Assembly (NCBI GenBank): GCA_963830565.1 | Contig: CAWHMO010000014.1 | Coordinates: 1 to 64,000, forward strand | DNA: 64,000 bases | DNA from: DATFDN01 sp963830565 | Lineage (GTDB): Bacteria > Pseudomonadota > Alphaproteobacteria > Acetobacterales > Acetobacteraceae | Reading direction: 5' to 3' | In this document: positions 9,901 through 18,483 of the stretch, piece by piece | How the letters are laid out: the number at the start of each line of letters is the position of its first letter | Position numbering within the stretch: position 1 is the first letter of the stretch | Notes under the pieces: generated by a model | What the model was told of the DNA's origin: nothing | What the model saw: only the letters and a program-made list of their open reading frames with translations | Databases searched by the model: none | Position numbers and translations under genes: made by a program

Positions 9901-9985
9901 GCGGCGGGCCTTCCTCTCGCGCAGCGCGCGCTTCCAGGTGTAGCGTGGCGGTCCGGCCATTGGCGCAGCCAAGCGGAGGATCGCC

Positions 9986-11092
9986 ATGCAGTTCGGCTAC
10001 TTCACCATGCCTTCCCATCCACCCGAGCGGAAACCCAAGGACGCGAACGACTGGGATCTGCAAACCCTGCGCTGGCTCGACGAACTCGGCTACGCGGAGG
10101 CCTGGATCGGCGAGCATCACACCGCCCCATGGGAGCCGAACCCGGCCCCCGACCTTCTGATCGCGCAGGCGCTGATGCAGACCAGCCGCCTGCGCATCGG
10201 ACCCGGCGGGTTCCTGCTGCCGTACCATCATCCCGCCGAACTCGCGAACCGGATCGCCATGCTCGACCACCTCTCGGGCGGGCGGCTCAATTTCGGCGTG
10301 GCCGCCTCGGGCCTGCCGAGCGACTGGGCGATGTTCCACGTCGATGGCATGTCGGGCACCAACCGCGAGATGACGCGCGAGGCGCTGGACATCATCCTGC
10401 GCTTGTGGAGCAGCGAGGAGCCCTTCGACTTCCAGGGCAAGTTCTGGAACGTATCGAAGCCGGGAGAGATGTTCGGCGTCCTGCGCCCGCATCTCCGCCC
10501 GCTGCAGCAGCCGCACCCGCCGATCGGCGTCGCCGGGCTGTCGAAGAACTCCGACACGCTGAAGCTCGCCGGCGAGCACGGCTTCCTGCCGCTCAGCCTG
10601 AACCTCAATCCCGCCTATGTCGGCAGCCACTGGGACGCGGTCGAGGCCGGCGCGCGCCGCAGCGGGCGCACACCCCGCCGTGCCGATTGGCGCTTGGTGC
10701 GCGAGGTGTTCGTCGCCGAAACCGACGAGGAAGCCTTTCGCCTATCGGCGGGCGGCATGATGGGCCGTATGATGACCGAGTATTTCCTGCCGCTGCTCGG
10801 CAATTTCGGCTTCCTCGACTACCTCAAGCACTCGCCGGATGTGGCGGATAGCGACGTCACCGCGGAATACTGCGCGCGCCATAACTGGGTGATCGGCTCT
10901 CCCTCCACCGTCGTCGAGAAGCTTGAGCGCGTGTATGACGAGGTCGGCGGGTTCGGTCAGATCCTGGTGTTCGGCTTCGACTACATCGAGAATCCGGAGG
11001 CGTGGCGCACCTCGCTGGGGATGCTCGCCGAGGAGGTGCTGCCCCGCGTTGCGCACCTCGTCCCCCAGGAGCCGGCGCTCGCGACTGCCTGA
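9986..11092 (+). CDS. LLM-class flavin-dependent monooxygenase
   Basis: The 368-residue protein is a bacterial-luciferase-like TIM barrel that uses reduced flavin (FMNH2 or F420) to oxidise a small organic substrate. Family hallmarks include WIGEHHTAPWEP, LRIGPGGFLLPYHHP, and the LDHLSGGRLNFGVAASG segment that lines the flavin site. The start ATG 9986 follows a GGAGGA site. Its stop overlaps the start of the class III aminotransferase (TGATG), so it heads a three-gene coupled operon. Three more LLM proteins occur in this window. Confidence 0.88.
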   Translation: MQFGYFTMPSHPPERKPKDANDWDLQTLRWLDELGYAEAWIGEHHTAPWEPNPAPDLLIAQALMQTSRLRIGPGGFLLPYHHPAELANRIAMLDHLSGGRLNFGVAASGLPSDWAMFHVDGMSGTNREMTREALDIILRLWSSEEPFDFQGKFWNVSKPGEMFGVLRPHLRPLQQPHPPIGVAGLSKNSDTLKLAGEHGFLPLSLNLNPAYVGSHWDAVEAGARRSGRTPRRADWRLVREVFVAETDEEAFRLSAGGMMGRMMTEYFLPLLGNFGFLDYLKHSPDVADSDVTAEYCARHNWVIGSPSTVVEKLERVYDEVGGFGQILVFGFDYIENPEAWRTSLGMLAEEVLPRVAHLVPQEPALATA

Positions 11093-12429
11093 TGAGCCGC
11101 GTCTTGCACCGCTCCGGCACGATCCCGCCGGTAGCGGTCGGCGGCGAGGGCATCCATCTGCACCTCGCTGACGGGCGTACGGTCATCGACGCCTCGGGCG
11201 GGGCAGCCGTGGCCTGCCTCGGCCACGGCAACCGGCGGGTCGCCGAGGCCATCGGTCGTCAGGCCGGCGCAATGGCCTATGCGCATACCGGAACCTTCAG
11301 CAGCGAGCCCGCCGAGCGTCTGGCCGACCTGATCCTGGACGGTGCGCCGGGCGGCCTGACGCACGCCTATTTCTGCTCGTCCGGCTCGGAGGGCACCGAG
11401 GCGGCGCTGAAGCTCGCGCGGCAATATTTCGTCGAGATCGGCCAGAAGCAGCGCACCCGCTTCATCGCCCGCCGGCAGAGCTATCATGGCAACACGCTGG
11501 GCGCGCTGGCGGCGGGCGGGAACATGATGCGGCGGGCGCTGTATGAACCGCTGCTGAGCCAGGCATTCACCCATGTCTCGCCGTGCTTCGCCTACCGCTT
11601 CAGGCGCGATGACGAATCCGAGGCGGGGTACGTGGACCGTCTGGCCGGGGAGCTGGAGGCGGAGTTCCGGCGCCTTGGCCCCGAGACAGTGATCGCCTTC
11701 ATCGCCGAGCCGGTCGTGGGCGCGACCGCGGGCTGCGTCGCCGCTGTCCCCGGCTATTTTGACCGGGTCCGGGCCATCTGCGACCGCCACGGCGCGCTGC
11801 TCATCCTGGACGAGGTGATGTGCGGCATGGGTCGCACCGGGACCACGCATGCCTGGGAGCAGGAGGGCGTGGCGCCCGACATCGAGGTGATCGCCAAGGG
11901 CCTGGGCGGCGGCTATCAGCCAATCGGCGGCATCCTGATCGCAGGCCGGATCGTGGAGGCGATCCGCGCCGGATCGGGCGGCTTCATGCACGGCCACACT
12001 TACCAGGCCCATCCCGTCGCCTGTGCCGGCGCGCTGGAGGTGCAGCGCATCATCCGCGAGCAGGACCTGGTGGCGAACGTGCGTCGGACGGGGGCGCGGA
12101 TGGAGCACGAATTGACCGAGCGGCTGGGCAATCACCCGCATGTCGGGGACATACGCGGCCGCGGCCTGTTCTGGGCCGTCGAGTTCGTCGCCGACCGGGC
12201 AAGCCGAACGGCGTTCGACCCCGCGCTGCGGGTGAACGAGCGGGTGAAGCAGACGGCGCTGGCGGAAGGCGTCGCGATCTATCCGATGGGGGGCACGATC
12301 GACGGGCGCCAGGGCGATCACGTCATCATCGCGCCGCCCTACATCGCGACGGAAGGCGACGCCGCGGAGATCGTGGATCGCCTCGGGCGGGGTATCGACG
12401 CCGCTTTCGACACGGCGGGGAATGGATGA
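11092..12429 (+). CDS. Class III (omega-type) aminotransferase
   Basis: The 445-residue protein has the class III aminotransferase layout. It shows CSSGSEGTEAALKLAR for phosphate binding, LLILDEVMCGMGRTG with D240, and the PLP lysine K269 in VIAKGLGGGYQPIGG. Members transaminate omega-amino acids, diamines or related amines. The start ATG 11092 overlaps the preceding LLM stop, and its own stop overlaps the next start (ATGA). This position suggests it acts on a product or precursor of the monooxygenase step. The substrate is not predictable. Confidence 0.9.
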   Translation: MSRVLHRSGTIPPVAVGGEGIHLHLADGRTVIDASGGAAVACLGHGNRRVAEAIGRQAGAMAYAHTGTFSSEPAERLADLILDGAPGGLTHAYFCSSGSEGTEAALKLARQYFVEIGQKQRTRFIARRQSYHGNTLGALAAGGNMMRRALYEPLLSQAFTHVSPCFAYRFRRDDESEAGYVDRLAGELEAEFRRLGPETVIAFIAEPVVGATAGCVAAVPGYFDRVRAICDRHGALLILDEVMCGMGRTGTTHAWEQEGVAPDIEVIAKGLGGGYQPIGGILIAGRIVEAIRAGSGGFMHGHTYQAHPVACAGALEVQRIIREQDLVANVRRTGARMEHELTERLGNHPHVGDIRGRGLFWAVEFVADRASRTAFDPALRVNERVKQTALAEGVAIYPMGGTIDGRQGDHVIIAPPYIATEGDAAEIVDRLGRGIDAAFDTAGNG

Positions 12430-13052
12430 GCGCGCGCACCCTGGTCGTCTATTCCGACTACAAGAGCCCGTACGCCTATCTCGCCAAGGACCCGACCTAC
12501 GAGTTGGAGCGGAGCCACGGCGTGCGGCTCGACTGGCGACCGTATGTGCTCGATATCCCGAGCTATCTCGGTTCCGCGCGCGTGGACGAGGCCGGACGCG
12601 TGCTTGAGCAGAGCCGGAACGCGCATCAGTGGCGGCGGGTGCGCTACAGCTATCTGGATTGCCGCCGCGAAGCCGCGAAGCGCGGCCTGGTGATCCGGGG
12701 ACCGCAGAAGATCTGGGAGTCCACCCTGGCGGCGGCCGGGATGCTGTTCGCCCAGGCGCAAGGCGAGCCGGTGTTCCGACGCTACCACGACACGGTTTTC
12801 GAGCGGTTCTGGCGCCGCGCGCTCGATATCGAGAATCCCGACGTGATCGCCGCCGTCCTGGCCGAGGCAGGGGCCGCCACTGGGTTCCAGGATTGGGCAC
12901 CCGAGGGCCGGGCTCGGGTAGCGGCGATCGCGCAGGACGCCGAAGCGGCCGGCGTGTTCGGCGTGCCGAGCTTCATCCTCGACGGCGAGCTGTTCTGGGG
13001 GCGCGAGCATCTGCCCGAGATCAGGGAGAAGCTGACAACGGCGATCGTCTGA
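12426..13052 (+). CDS. DsbA-fold protein, 2-hydroxychromene-2-carboxylate isomerase-like
   Basis: The 208-residue product has the thioredoxin/DsbA-like kappa-GST fold. There is no CxxC; the N-terminal strand instead reads VVYSDYKSPYAYLA with Ser 14 where HCCA isomerases have their catalytic serine. The C-terminal VFGVPSFILDGELFWGREHL is the typical cis-proline region of this family. HCCA isomerases are glutathione-dependent enzymes of aromatic degradation. The gene overlaps the aminotransferase by four bases and ends the operon. An actual isomerase substrate is not implied. Confidence 0.82.
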   Translation: MSARTLVVYSDYKSPYAYLAKDPTYELERSHGVRLDWRPYVLDIPSYLGSARVDEAGRVLEQSRNAHQWRRVRYSYLDCRREAAKRGLVIRGPQKIWESTLAAAGMLFAQAQGEPVFRRYHDTVFERFWRRALDIENPDVIAAVLAEAGAATGFQDWAPEGRARVAAIAQDAEAAGVFGVPSFILDGELFWGREHLPEIREKLTTAIV

Positions 13053-13133
13053 CGCCTTATATTATACCCGCAGCCCAGCCTCGCTTCCCGCCGGAACACT
13101 CGCCGCCAAGACAGGCGTCGTCGATCTCGACGT

Positions 13134-14069
13134 TCACGGAAGTGGAGGAAGCGGCTGGCTTTCGATGATCCGACCGGGCGATGTCGGATCAAGCCTGAAA
13201 GTTCTCGGCCGGCGCTTGCTGCGTGGTCCCTCCAGCAGTCCGGCCTTCTTCACGGCGCCATACATCGCCGTCTTGGTCCAGAAGCCGAGTCCCGCCAGAT
13301 TGCGGTTGGCTTCGACGCCCAATCTCTCGCGCAGGATGCCGTTGGCGCTGTTGACCATCCCGCGCCGTCGGATCTCCTTCGTCTGATACTCGACCGTCAT
13401 CGAGATGCTGAGCTGGTCCCAGTTCTCGATCCGGTGCGGGCAGTTCAGCGGCCAGGTGAGCATCTCGCCGGGGGCCAGCTCCATGACGTTTGCGTACTCG
13501 TCGTACCACTTCTCGTATTTGATGTTCACTTCGTTATGGTAGAGCGTCACCTCTTCCAGGGCCGGCCGGGTCAGGAAGGGCGGCACCGGCGGATAGACGT
13601 ACACCCGCTTGCCGCCCTCGATCTGCCACAGGCTCTGGCCCGACGTGTCGAAATGATAATAGACCTGCGCCCCTGGGGACGAGATGAGGATTCCGTTGAT
13701 CCGGCGGAAGGTGGCATAGCCCGGAACGTGCTGCTCGATCTCAGCGAAGATGTCGTCCAGCAGGGCGCCATAGCGCCGGTCGATCTCGTTGACGCGGATC
13801 AGGTTGAGCCACATCCGGCCCGCCGCGATGGCCTCGATCACCTGTTCCCCGGAGAGCGACCCGATCTCGCCCTCCCGCCACAGCTTCTCCTCGCCCTGGG
13901 CGCCCATGGAGACCAGCATGTAGGCCTGGGGGGGATAGCTCTCGATCAGTCGGGCCAGCGCCTCGCGGCTGAACAGCGGATGCTCGTTCAGCCGGTGCGC
14001 CAGGCGAATCGGCTGGTTTCCCCACAACTCCGTGTGTCTGGGTTCCCAGGAGGTGAAGATCGACGTCAT
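13134..14069 (-). CDS. JmjC/cupin_8-like Fe(II)/2-oxoglutarate oxygenase
   Basis: The 311-residue protein has a cupin_8/JmjC-like core. H139 and D141 in VYYHFDTSGQSLWQIEGGKR and H212 in LNCPHRIEN match the HxD...H iron triad. K155 within GGKRVYVYP could help bind 2-oxoglutarate. Such proteins hydroxylate proteins or small molecules. The ATG at 14069 overlaps the stop of the flippase gene upstream, so they form one leftward transcript. The C-terminal 70 residues are basic and not part of the core. The pairing with a membrane flippase suggests modification of an exported glycan or lipid, which is inference. Confidence 0.65.
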   Translation of the reverse strand: MTSIFTSWEPRHTELWGNQPIRLAHRLNEHPLFSREALARLIESYPPQAYMLVSMGAQGEEKLWREGEIGSLSGEQVIEAIAAGRMWLNLIRVNEIDRRYGALLDDIFAEIEQHVPGYATFRRINGILISSPGAQVYYHFDTSGQSLWQIEGGKRVYVYPPVPPFLTRPALEEVTLYHNEVNIKYEKWYDEYANVMELAPGEMLTWPLNCPHRIENWDQLSISMTVEYQTKEIRRRGMVNSANGILRERLGVEANRNLAGLGFWTKTAMYGAVKKAGLLEGPRSKRRPRTFRLDPTSPGRIIESQPLPPLP

Positions 14070-15319
14070 CGGGATTGTCTCCACATCAGCACCGCCACCA
14101 GGCTGGTTCCCCCAACATACATCGTAAGGATAGCATAAAGTGCGCCAGGCTGGCCAAGCAGGGGGATCAGAATCAGTCCCGCCGTGACCCCGATCACGGC
14201 GCTGGTGACCTGGGAGATGTAGCCCTGCCTCAGCAGGCCGCGCGCCTTGAACGCGCTGCTGATCATGTGATCCACGCCAAGGCACCCCAATCCAAAATAA
14301 TACCAGGGCACCTCCCAAGCATACTCGGTATACCTGCCGCCATAGAGCAGCGAAACCAGCGGCGTCGCAAATATCCACAGGACCGCCACAGCGGCGCCGA
14401 CGGCAGTGCAATAGGTGATTATCATGCCCAGGACGCGTTGGGTCCGGCCTTCACTGTGCGCGGTGCTGAACAGCACCAGCCACGAGGCGTGCATGGCATT
14501 CAGCACCTGTACCAACGGGTTGCCAAGATTGAGGATCGCGCGGGTCTGTGCCACCGCCTCCAGCCCGACCAGCCGGGCGAGGATCATCAGGATGCTTTCG
14601 AAGCGAAACCAGACGCAGGCGGCGGAGACGATCGACCAGCCGGCGTACCGGCGCTGAAACCGATACAGGTCGAGCAGGCTGTACGGCTGGTTTCCCGACG
14701 TGTTGCGATAGAGCAGGCCAAAGATCACGACCGAGCACAGCAGGCTCCAGCCGCCCATCACCAGCCAGAGATCTCCCCAGAAAATGTCATGACCCCGATG
14801 CAGCAGATACACGGTCGCGAGCACGCCGACGAAATACAGGGCGCCGATCACCGCCGATGTGAAGGCGGACAGGAACACCAGGCAAAGCCGGCGCGCGGTG
14901 AGGAGGATCAGCACCATGGTGCCACCGATCCCCGCCCCGAGGATCGCCCAGGCTGCCTCGGGCACATGAACATAGGTCGCGACGGCGAACCCGATGCCGC
15001 TGATCGCCGAAACCAGGGCGAGCATGGCCGTATGCACCCAGCCCATCGCGACGACGTAAGACCTGCGGTGCTGCTGATCGACCTGCGCCGACTGAATCAA
15101 CAGGGGCTCCAGGAACGCGCCATAATGCAGCACGCTCAGGAACAGGAATCCGCTGAATGAAAGCGAGTACAGGCCATAGTCCGTGGCGCTCAGCAACCGG
15201 GCGAATATGACGTTGGTGATAAAATTGCTTCCGGCATAGATCGCCTGGTCCGATACCAGCCAGAATACGCGGATCGCATCACGTTTCCGCTGGGCACGAA
15301 CACTCTCCAGGGTTGTCAT
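14066..15319 (-). CDS. Polysaccharide flippase-like membrane protein (Wzx/MATE fold)
   Basis: The 417-residue protein is very hydrophobic with about twelve predicted membrane spans. The first is near residues 20-45 in a segment containing SNFITNVIFARLLSATDYGLY, which is typical of O-antigen and lipopolysaccharide flippases (MOP superfamily). Such proteins move lipid-linked oligosaccharides across the inner membrane. The ATG at 15319 is chosen because the sequence upstream of it is not hydrophobic or family-like. The stop overlaps the downstream cupin gene start. No glycosyltransferases adjoin it. Confidence 0.75.
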   Translation of the reverse strand: MTTLESVRAQRKRDAIRVFWLVSDQAIYAGSNFITNVIFARLLSATDYGLYSLSFSGFLFLSVLHYGAFLEPLLIQSAQVDQQHRRSYVVAMGWVHTAMLALVSAISGIGFAVATYVHVPEAAWAILGAGIGGTMVLILLTARRLCLVFLSAFTSAVIGALYFVGVLATVYLLHRGHDIFWGDLWLVMGGWSLLCSVVIFGLLYRNTSGNQPYSLLDLYRFQRRYAGWSIVSAACVWFRFESILMILARLVGLEAVAQTRAILNLGNPLVQVLNAMHASWLVLFSTAHSEGRTQRVLGMIITYCTAVGAAVAVLWIFATPLVSLLYGGRYTEYAWEVPWYYFGLGCLGVDHMISSAFKARGLLRQGYISQVTSAVIGVTAGLILIPLLGQPGALYAILTMYVGGTSLVAVLMWRQSR

Positions 15320-15512
15320 GCATCGGGTCCAGGATTTTCTCGTGGCCAAACGCGGCCATCGGGGGCCTTGCACCTGCGCATCGTCAATTCCTTCCGAAGG
15401 CGCATCAGATAGGTGCCCCTGAGCCGCATGTCGAGGGCTGATAGCGCATCGCGGCTTGGCGGGGCGATCCGGTCGCGGCAAATTGCCTGCCTAAGACCGC
15501 GCGAGGGGTGCG

Positions 15513-16421
15513 ATGTCCCAGCCGCTTCCAGCCGTCAGCCTGGCCGCCGTGCCCGGCCGGCGCCTTCGAACCGTGGAGATGGCGCGCGAGATCGAGCGGC
15601 GCGGTTTTGAGGGCATCTTCGCGCCGAGTCTGTTCGCTCACATGTCATTGTGCGAGGCGCTGGCCTGGACGACAGGGCGCGTCGTCTTTGGGCCGATGAT
15701 CGCGCCGATCTATGCCCGGACCGCCGTCGACTACGCGCAGAGCTGCGCCTTCCTGCACGAGGTCTCGGGCGGGCGGTTCCGGTTCGGCATCGGGGTCGCC
15801 CACGCGCCGAGCCATGCGCGGATGGGCGTGACGCCGGGCAAGCCGCTGGCCGACACGCGCGCCTTCGTCGAGCGGCTGCGTGCCCAGGAAGGGATCGGCA
15901 GCTTGCCGCCGGTGATCCTGGCCGCGCTGCGGCGCCGGATGGTGGCGTTGGCGGGGGAGATCGGCGACGGCGTCGTCTTCGCCAATGCCGCGCGGTCGCA
16001 CATGGCTGCCTCGCTCGCGGCGCTGCCGGCGGCGAGGCGCGCGGATCATGGCTTCTTCATCGGGGTGATGATCCCGACCTGCATCGCCGAGGACATCGAG
16101 GCGGCCAAGGCCGTGAACCGCCGCACCCTGACCGCCTACGCCCGCCTGCCCAATTACCGGAACTACTGGAAGGAGGCAGGGTATCAGGAGGAGATGGAGG
16201 CGATCGAGGGCGCGCTCGCGGCGGGGCGGCCGGACGACGTGCCCCGCTACCTGACGGATCGCTGGCTGGACGACGTGAGCCTGTTCGGGCCGCCGGCGCG
16301 GGTGCGCGAGCGGCTGGAGGCGTGGCGGGAGACGGGAGTGCGGACGCCGATCATCGTCCCGTCCTCGGCGGCGGGCAACCAGATGCGGGCGATCGAGGAG
16401 ATGTTCGCGGCGTTCGCGTAG
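15513..16421 (+). CDS. LLM-class flavin-dependent oxidoreductase
   Basis: The 302-residue product is a luciferase-like monooxygenase. It has the AIRE-like start VSLAAVPGRRL, the segment SGGRFRFGIGVAHAP near residue 90, and a helical C-terminus ending in ARVRERLEAWRETGVRTPII, which is typical of the family. It is shorter than the other LLM proteins here. It stands alone and is followed immediately by a truncated gene on the other strand. The flavin (FMN or F420) and the substrate are unknown. Confidence 0.82.
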   Translation: MSQPLPAVSLAAVPGRRLRTVEMAREIERRGFEGIFAPSLFAHMSLCEALAWTTGRVVFGPMIAPIYARTAVDYAQSCAFLHEVSGGRFRFGIGVAHAPSHARMGVTPGKPLADTRAFVERLRAQEGIGSLPPVILAALRRRMVALAGEIGDGVVFANAARSHMAASLAALPAARRADHGFFIGVMIPTCIAEDIEAAKAVNRRTLTAYARLPNYRNYWKEAGYQEEMEAIEGALAAGRPDDVPRYLTDRWLDDVSLFGPPARVRERLEAWRETGVRTPIIVPSSAAGNQMRAIEEMFAAFA

Positions 16422-16422
16422 G

Positions 16423-16622
16423 TCAGCGGGCGAGCAGGCGGGCCACCAGGGCGTCGATCCGCGCGCCGATGCCGCTCGCGGCCAGCGCGTCCCGGATGGC
16501 CCGGCGCTGGCGGGTGAAGTGGGCGCCCCCGCCCAGCGGCACGGCGGCGGCGACCTGTTCCGCCTCGGCGGCGGCTTCGGCGAGGTCGGCGTGCAGGGCG
16601 TCACGGCGGTCGAACTCGGGGA
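16423..16622 (-). pseudogene. C-terminal remnant of a gene cut by the IS1595-family insertion
   Basis: About 65 codons end at the TGA at 16423-16425. The encoded tail is alanine-rich and helical, running from LILPEFDRRDALHADLAEA to a terminus near ARIDALVARLLAR. The upstream (rightward) part is missing because the IS1595-family element starts at 16636. The frame stays open for about a dozen codons on the far side of the element (19503 onward) before meeting a stop, so only a stub of the upstream part survives. The family is not recognised. Confidence 0.5.
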
Positions 16623-16635
16623 GGATAAGATGCCT
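16623..16635. repeat. Left 13-bp direct repeat flanking the IS1595-family element
   Basis: The sequence GGATAAGATGCCT here is repeated in the same orientation at 19490-19502. The two copies bracket the element. This is the expected position of a target-site duplication, although it is longer than the 8 bp usual for IS1595. Confidence 0.7.
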
Positions 16636-16664
16636 AATTATCCCTTTGACATAGCGAGTCGCCA

Positions 16665-16790
16665 ATGGCTAAAACAGACGAGCGTGACAGGACGGCAGAG
16701 GCGGAAGAGGCGCCCGAGATGATCGAGGCGGGCAAGGAGGCGTTTTTTGAATATGAACTCCATGTTCAGAGTCTGAAGAGAAGGCTGTGA
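16665..16790 (+). CDS. Small acidic hypothetical protein inside the IS1595-family element
   Basis: A 41-codon frame starts at ATG 16665, ten bases inside the left inverted end, and stops at TGA 16790. The product starts MAKTDERDRTAEAEEAPEMI and is rich in Glu and Lys. It has no recognisable domain. A related-looking continuation (KIYRAMERVRKN) lies in another frame just after the stop, so it could be a broken longer gene. Evidence is only its position, composition and the absence of any other gene in the segment. Confidence 0.3.
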   Translation: MAKTDERDRTAEAEEAPEMIEAGKEAFFEYELHVQSLKRRL

Positions 16791-17071
16791 TCAAGATTTA
16801 CCGCGCGATGGAGCGCGTGAGGAAAAATCCGCAGGTAATTTCGGGCGACTCCCGTAGCCCACCAGAATAAGCTCATTCGTTATTGACTTGATTTTCCACA
16901 TAAACCTATCTCTCGGAGAGCCGTCTAGAACAAGCGTCATAAAATCTTCGCATATACTTTTGGGTTCCCTTGAGTTAAATGTGACCGTCCTGGATTGATG
17001 CGCGAATACATTTCTAATCTCTCTAACTCTATGCAAGTCGTCTCTGGTCCTTTTTCCATACAATCCTATAA

Positions 17072-18001
17072 GAGTCCATTTCGAATCGCGTCCTCAACGG
17101 GCCAACCTGCGTAGCAGGAGCACGCTGGAAGCTGCGTAAAGGAAGGCTTCCACGGACTCGATGGAGGCCTCGAAGTCCTTTGCCAGCCGTCTGTTGCGGT
17201 TGATCCAGGCGAAGAAGCGTTCGACCACCCAGCGCCGGGCGATGACGGCAAAGCCGACTTGGTTGTCGGCTTTGCGCACCACCTCGATGCGGATCGGGCT
17301 GGCGTCGGCCACCCGGGGACCGGCGTAGCCGCCATCCGCGTAGCCGAGAGCCACGAACGGCCAACTCGCCCGCGAGGCCCGCAGCAGCGGCCCCGCCCCG
17401 TCGCGGTCCTGGATGGCGGCGGAATGGGCCTGCAGTTTGAGCGCCCGGCCGTCGGTGTCGACCATGGCATGACGCTTGCGGCCCTTGATCTTCTTGCCTG
17501 CATCGTAGCCTCGGATGCCGCCGCTCTCGGTCGTCTTGACGCTCTGGCTGTCGATCACGGCGGCTGTAGGGCTGGCCTCGCGGCCGGCCCGCTCGCGGTC
17601 GAGCATCACCAGGGGGTGGTTGATCCGCTCCCAGGTGCCGTCATCGCGGAACCGGGCGAACCAGCGATACGCCGTGGACCAGGGCGGGAAGTCCTTGGGC
17701 AGCAGGCTCCAGGCGATACCGCCTCGTAGAACGTAGAAGATGGCGTTTACGATCTCCCTCATCTCCCACTTGCGAGGGCAACCACATGGGCGAGGGGCAG
17801 GCAGGAACGGCGAGAGGATCAGCCACTCCGTGTCGGTCACGTCACTTCCATAGCGTAGCCCCACACGGCTATGCTGCGCGCGGGTGGTCGGCGTCCACAT
17901 GAGGTCTCCGGCAAGGCTTCGAACACCTGCCCGGAATCACATCTGACCCGGCCATCCAACCCCTCTCGGCAAACGTTCCGCCGTGATTCCGAAATGGCCT
18001 C
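17072..18001 (-). mobile_element. IS5-family (IS1031-group) insertion sequence
   Basis: This is a 930-bp element with imperfect inverted ends: GAGTCCATTTCGAATC from 17072, and GAGGCCATTTCGGAATC read inward from 18001. It is flanked on each side by TAA on the + strand (17069-17071 and 18002-18004), i.e. TTA on the gene strand. A 3-bp TNA duplication is characteristic of the IS1031 group. It carries one intact transposase gene. It inserted into the MltR-like passenger gene of the surrounding IS1595-family element. Confidence 0.9.
17094..17900 (-). CDS. IS5-family transposase (IS1031 group)
   Basis: The 268-residue DDE transposase is a single uninterrupted frame. Recognisable family segments are DTEWLILSPFLP near the N-terminus, VIDSQSVKTTESGGIRGYDA around the first catalytic Asp, ADGGYAG around the second, and RRWVVERFFAWINRNRRLAKD with the final Glu. 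Length and layout are normal. The start ATG 17900 and stop 17094 lie 101 and 22 bases from the element ends. It appears functional. Confidence 0.93.
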   Translation of the reverse strand: MWTPTTRAQHSRVGLRYGSDVTDTEWLILSPFLPAPRPCGCPRKWEMREIVNAIFYVLRGGIAWSLLPKDFPPWSTAYRWFARFRDDGTWERINHPLVMLDRERAGREASPTAAVIDSQSVKTTESGGIRGYDAGKKIKGRKRHAMVDTDGRALKLQAHSAAIQDRDGAGPLLRASRASWPFVALGYADGGYAGPRVADASPIRIEVVRKADNQVGFAVIARRWVVERFFAWINRNRRLAKDFEASIESVEAFLYAASSVLLLRRLAR

Positions 18002-18297
18002 TAAGAAATCCCAAATCTACCTTTGCTCCGAAATTTCCAAGAGGAGCGGTACCTCGAAATAGCCTACCTATAGACTCCAAATCTTTCAGAAGGCGTCTTT
18101 TGATACGCTCTGTAATCAGATCTTCCAGGAATGCGCTTGCAACAATAGCGGCGGCTCGGTCTGGCGATTGATCTATTTCTTGGATGATCGGGGTGTGCTC
18201 GATCCGCTCTATAATCCATATCGGTCGGCCCTGTTTCGGTAGCTTCACGGCAAAATTCCCCGCTCCATATGATTAGTGTCTGAGAGGAGCGTAGGCT

Positions 18298-18483
18298 GTG
18301 CAAAAGCAAGTGCCAGTCGCTTACAGTGACGAAGAGGCTGCACGCCGTCGCGACGATGCGCTGCGGCGCGCGTTGAACACACCGCCCCAACATAGGCCGG
18401 CCAAGAAGAAGGAGTCTAAGCCGGTTCGCCCCGCCTCCGGCGCCAAGCGAGGAAAGCGCGGGCAAGTTGCGTCGGAGTCTTAG
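18298..18483 (+). CDS. Small basic hypothetical protein, passenger of the IS1595-family element
   Basis: A 61-residue reading frame starts at GTG 18298 behind a GAGAGGAG ribosome site. The product has a helical acidic/basic N-terminal half (EEAARRRDDALRRAL) and a Lys/Arg/Pro-rich C-terminal tail, suggesting nucleic-acid contact. Its stop overlaps the restored stop of the transposase on the opposite strand by about four bases, so the two genes converge tightly. No family is recognised. Composition and the good ribosome site favour a real gene. Confidence 0.5.
   Translation: MQKQVPVAYSDEEAARRRDDALRRALNTPPQHRPAKKKESKPVRPASGAKRGKRGQVASES

Larger units (their letters stand above)
16791..18248 (-). 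pseudogene. MltR-like passenger gene split by an IS5 element
   Basis: The gene starts at GTG 18248 and ends at 16791 but is interrupted by the IS5 element at 17072-18001. Joining 18248-18002 to 17068-16791 restores one frame of 175 codons. The junction reads DLGFLIGLYGKRTRDDLHRV. The product resembles the MltR (mannitol operon repressor-like) family: DRAAAIVASAFLEDLI near residue 30, the GTAPLGNFGAKVDLGF segment and the REIRNVFAH motif. The family role is poorly defined; proteins of this type also occur as IS passengers. As it stands the gene is broken. Confidence 0.72.

Noticed and set aside
10981..12900. 639-codon leftward open frame opposite the aminotransferase operon
   Set aside because: Antisense to three well-supported enzymes, with no recognisable domain and shadow-like composition.
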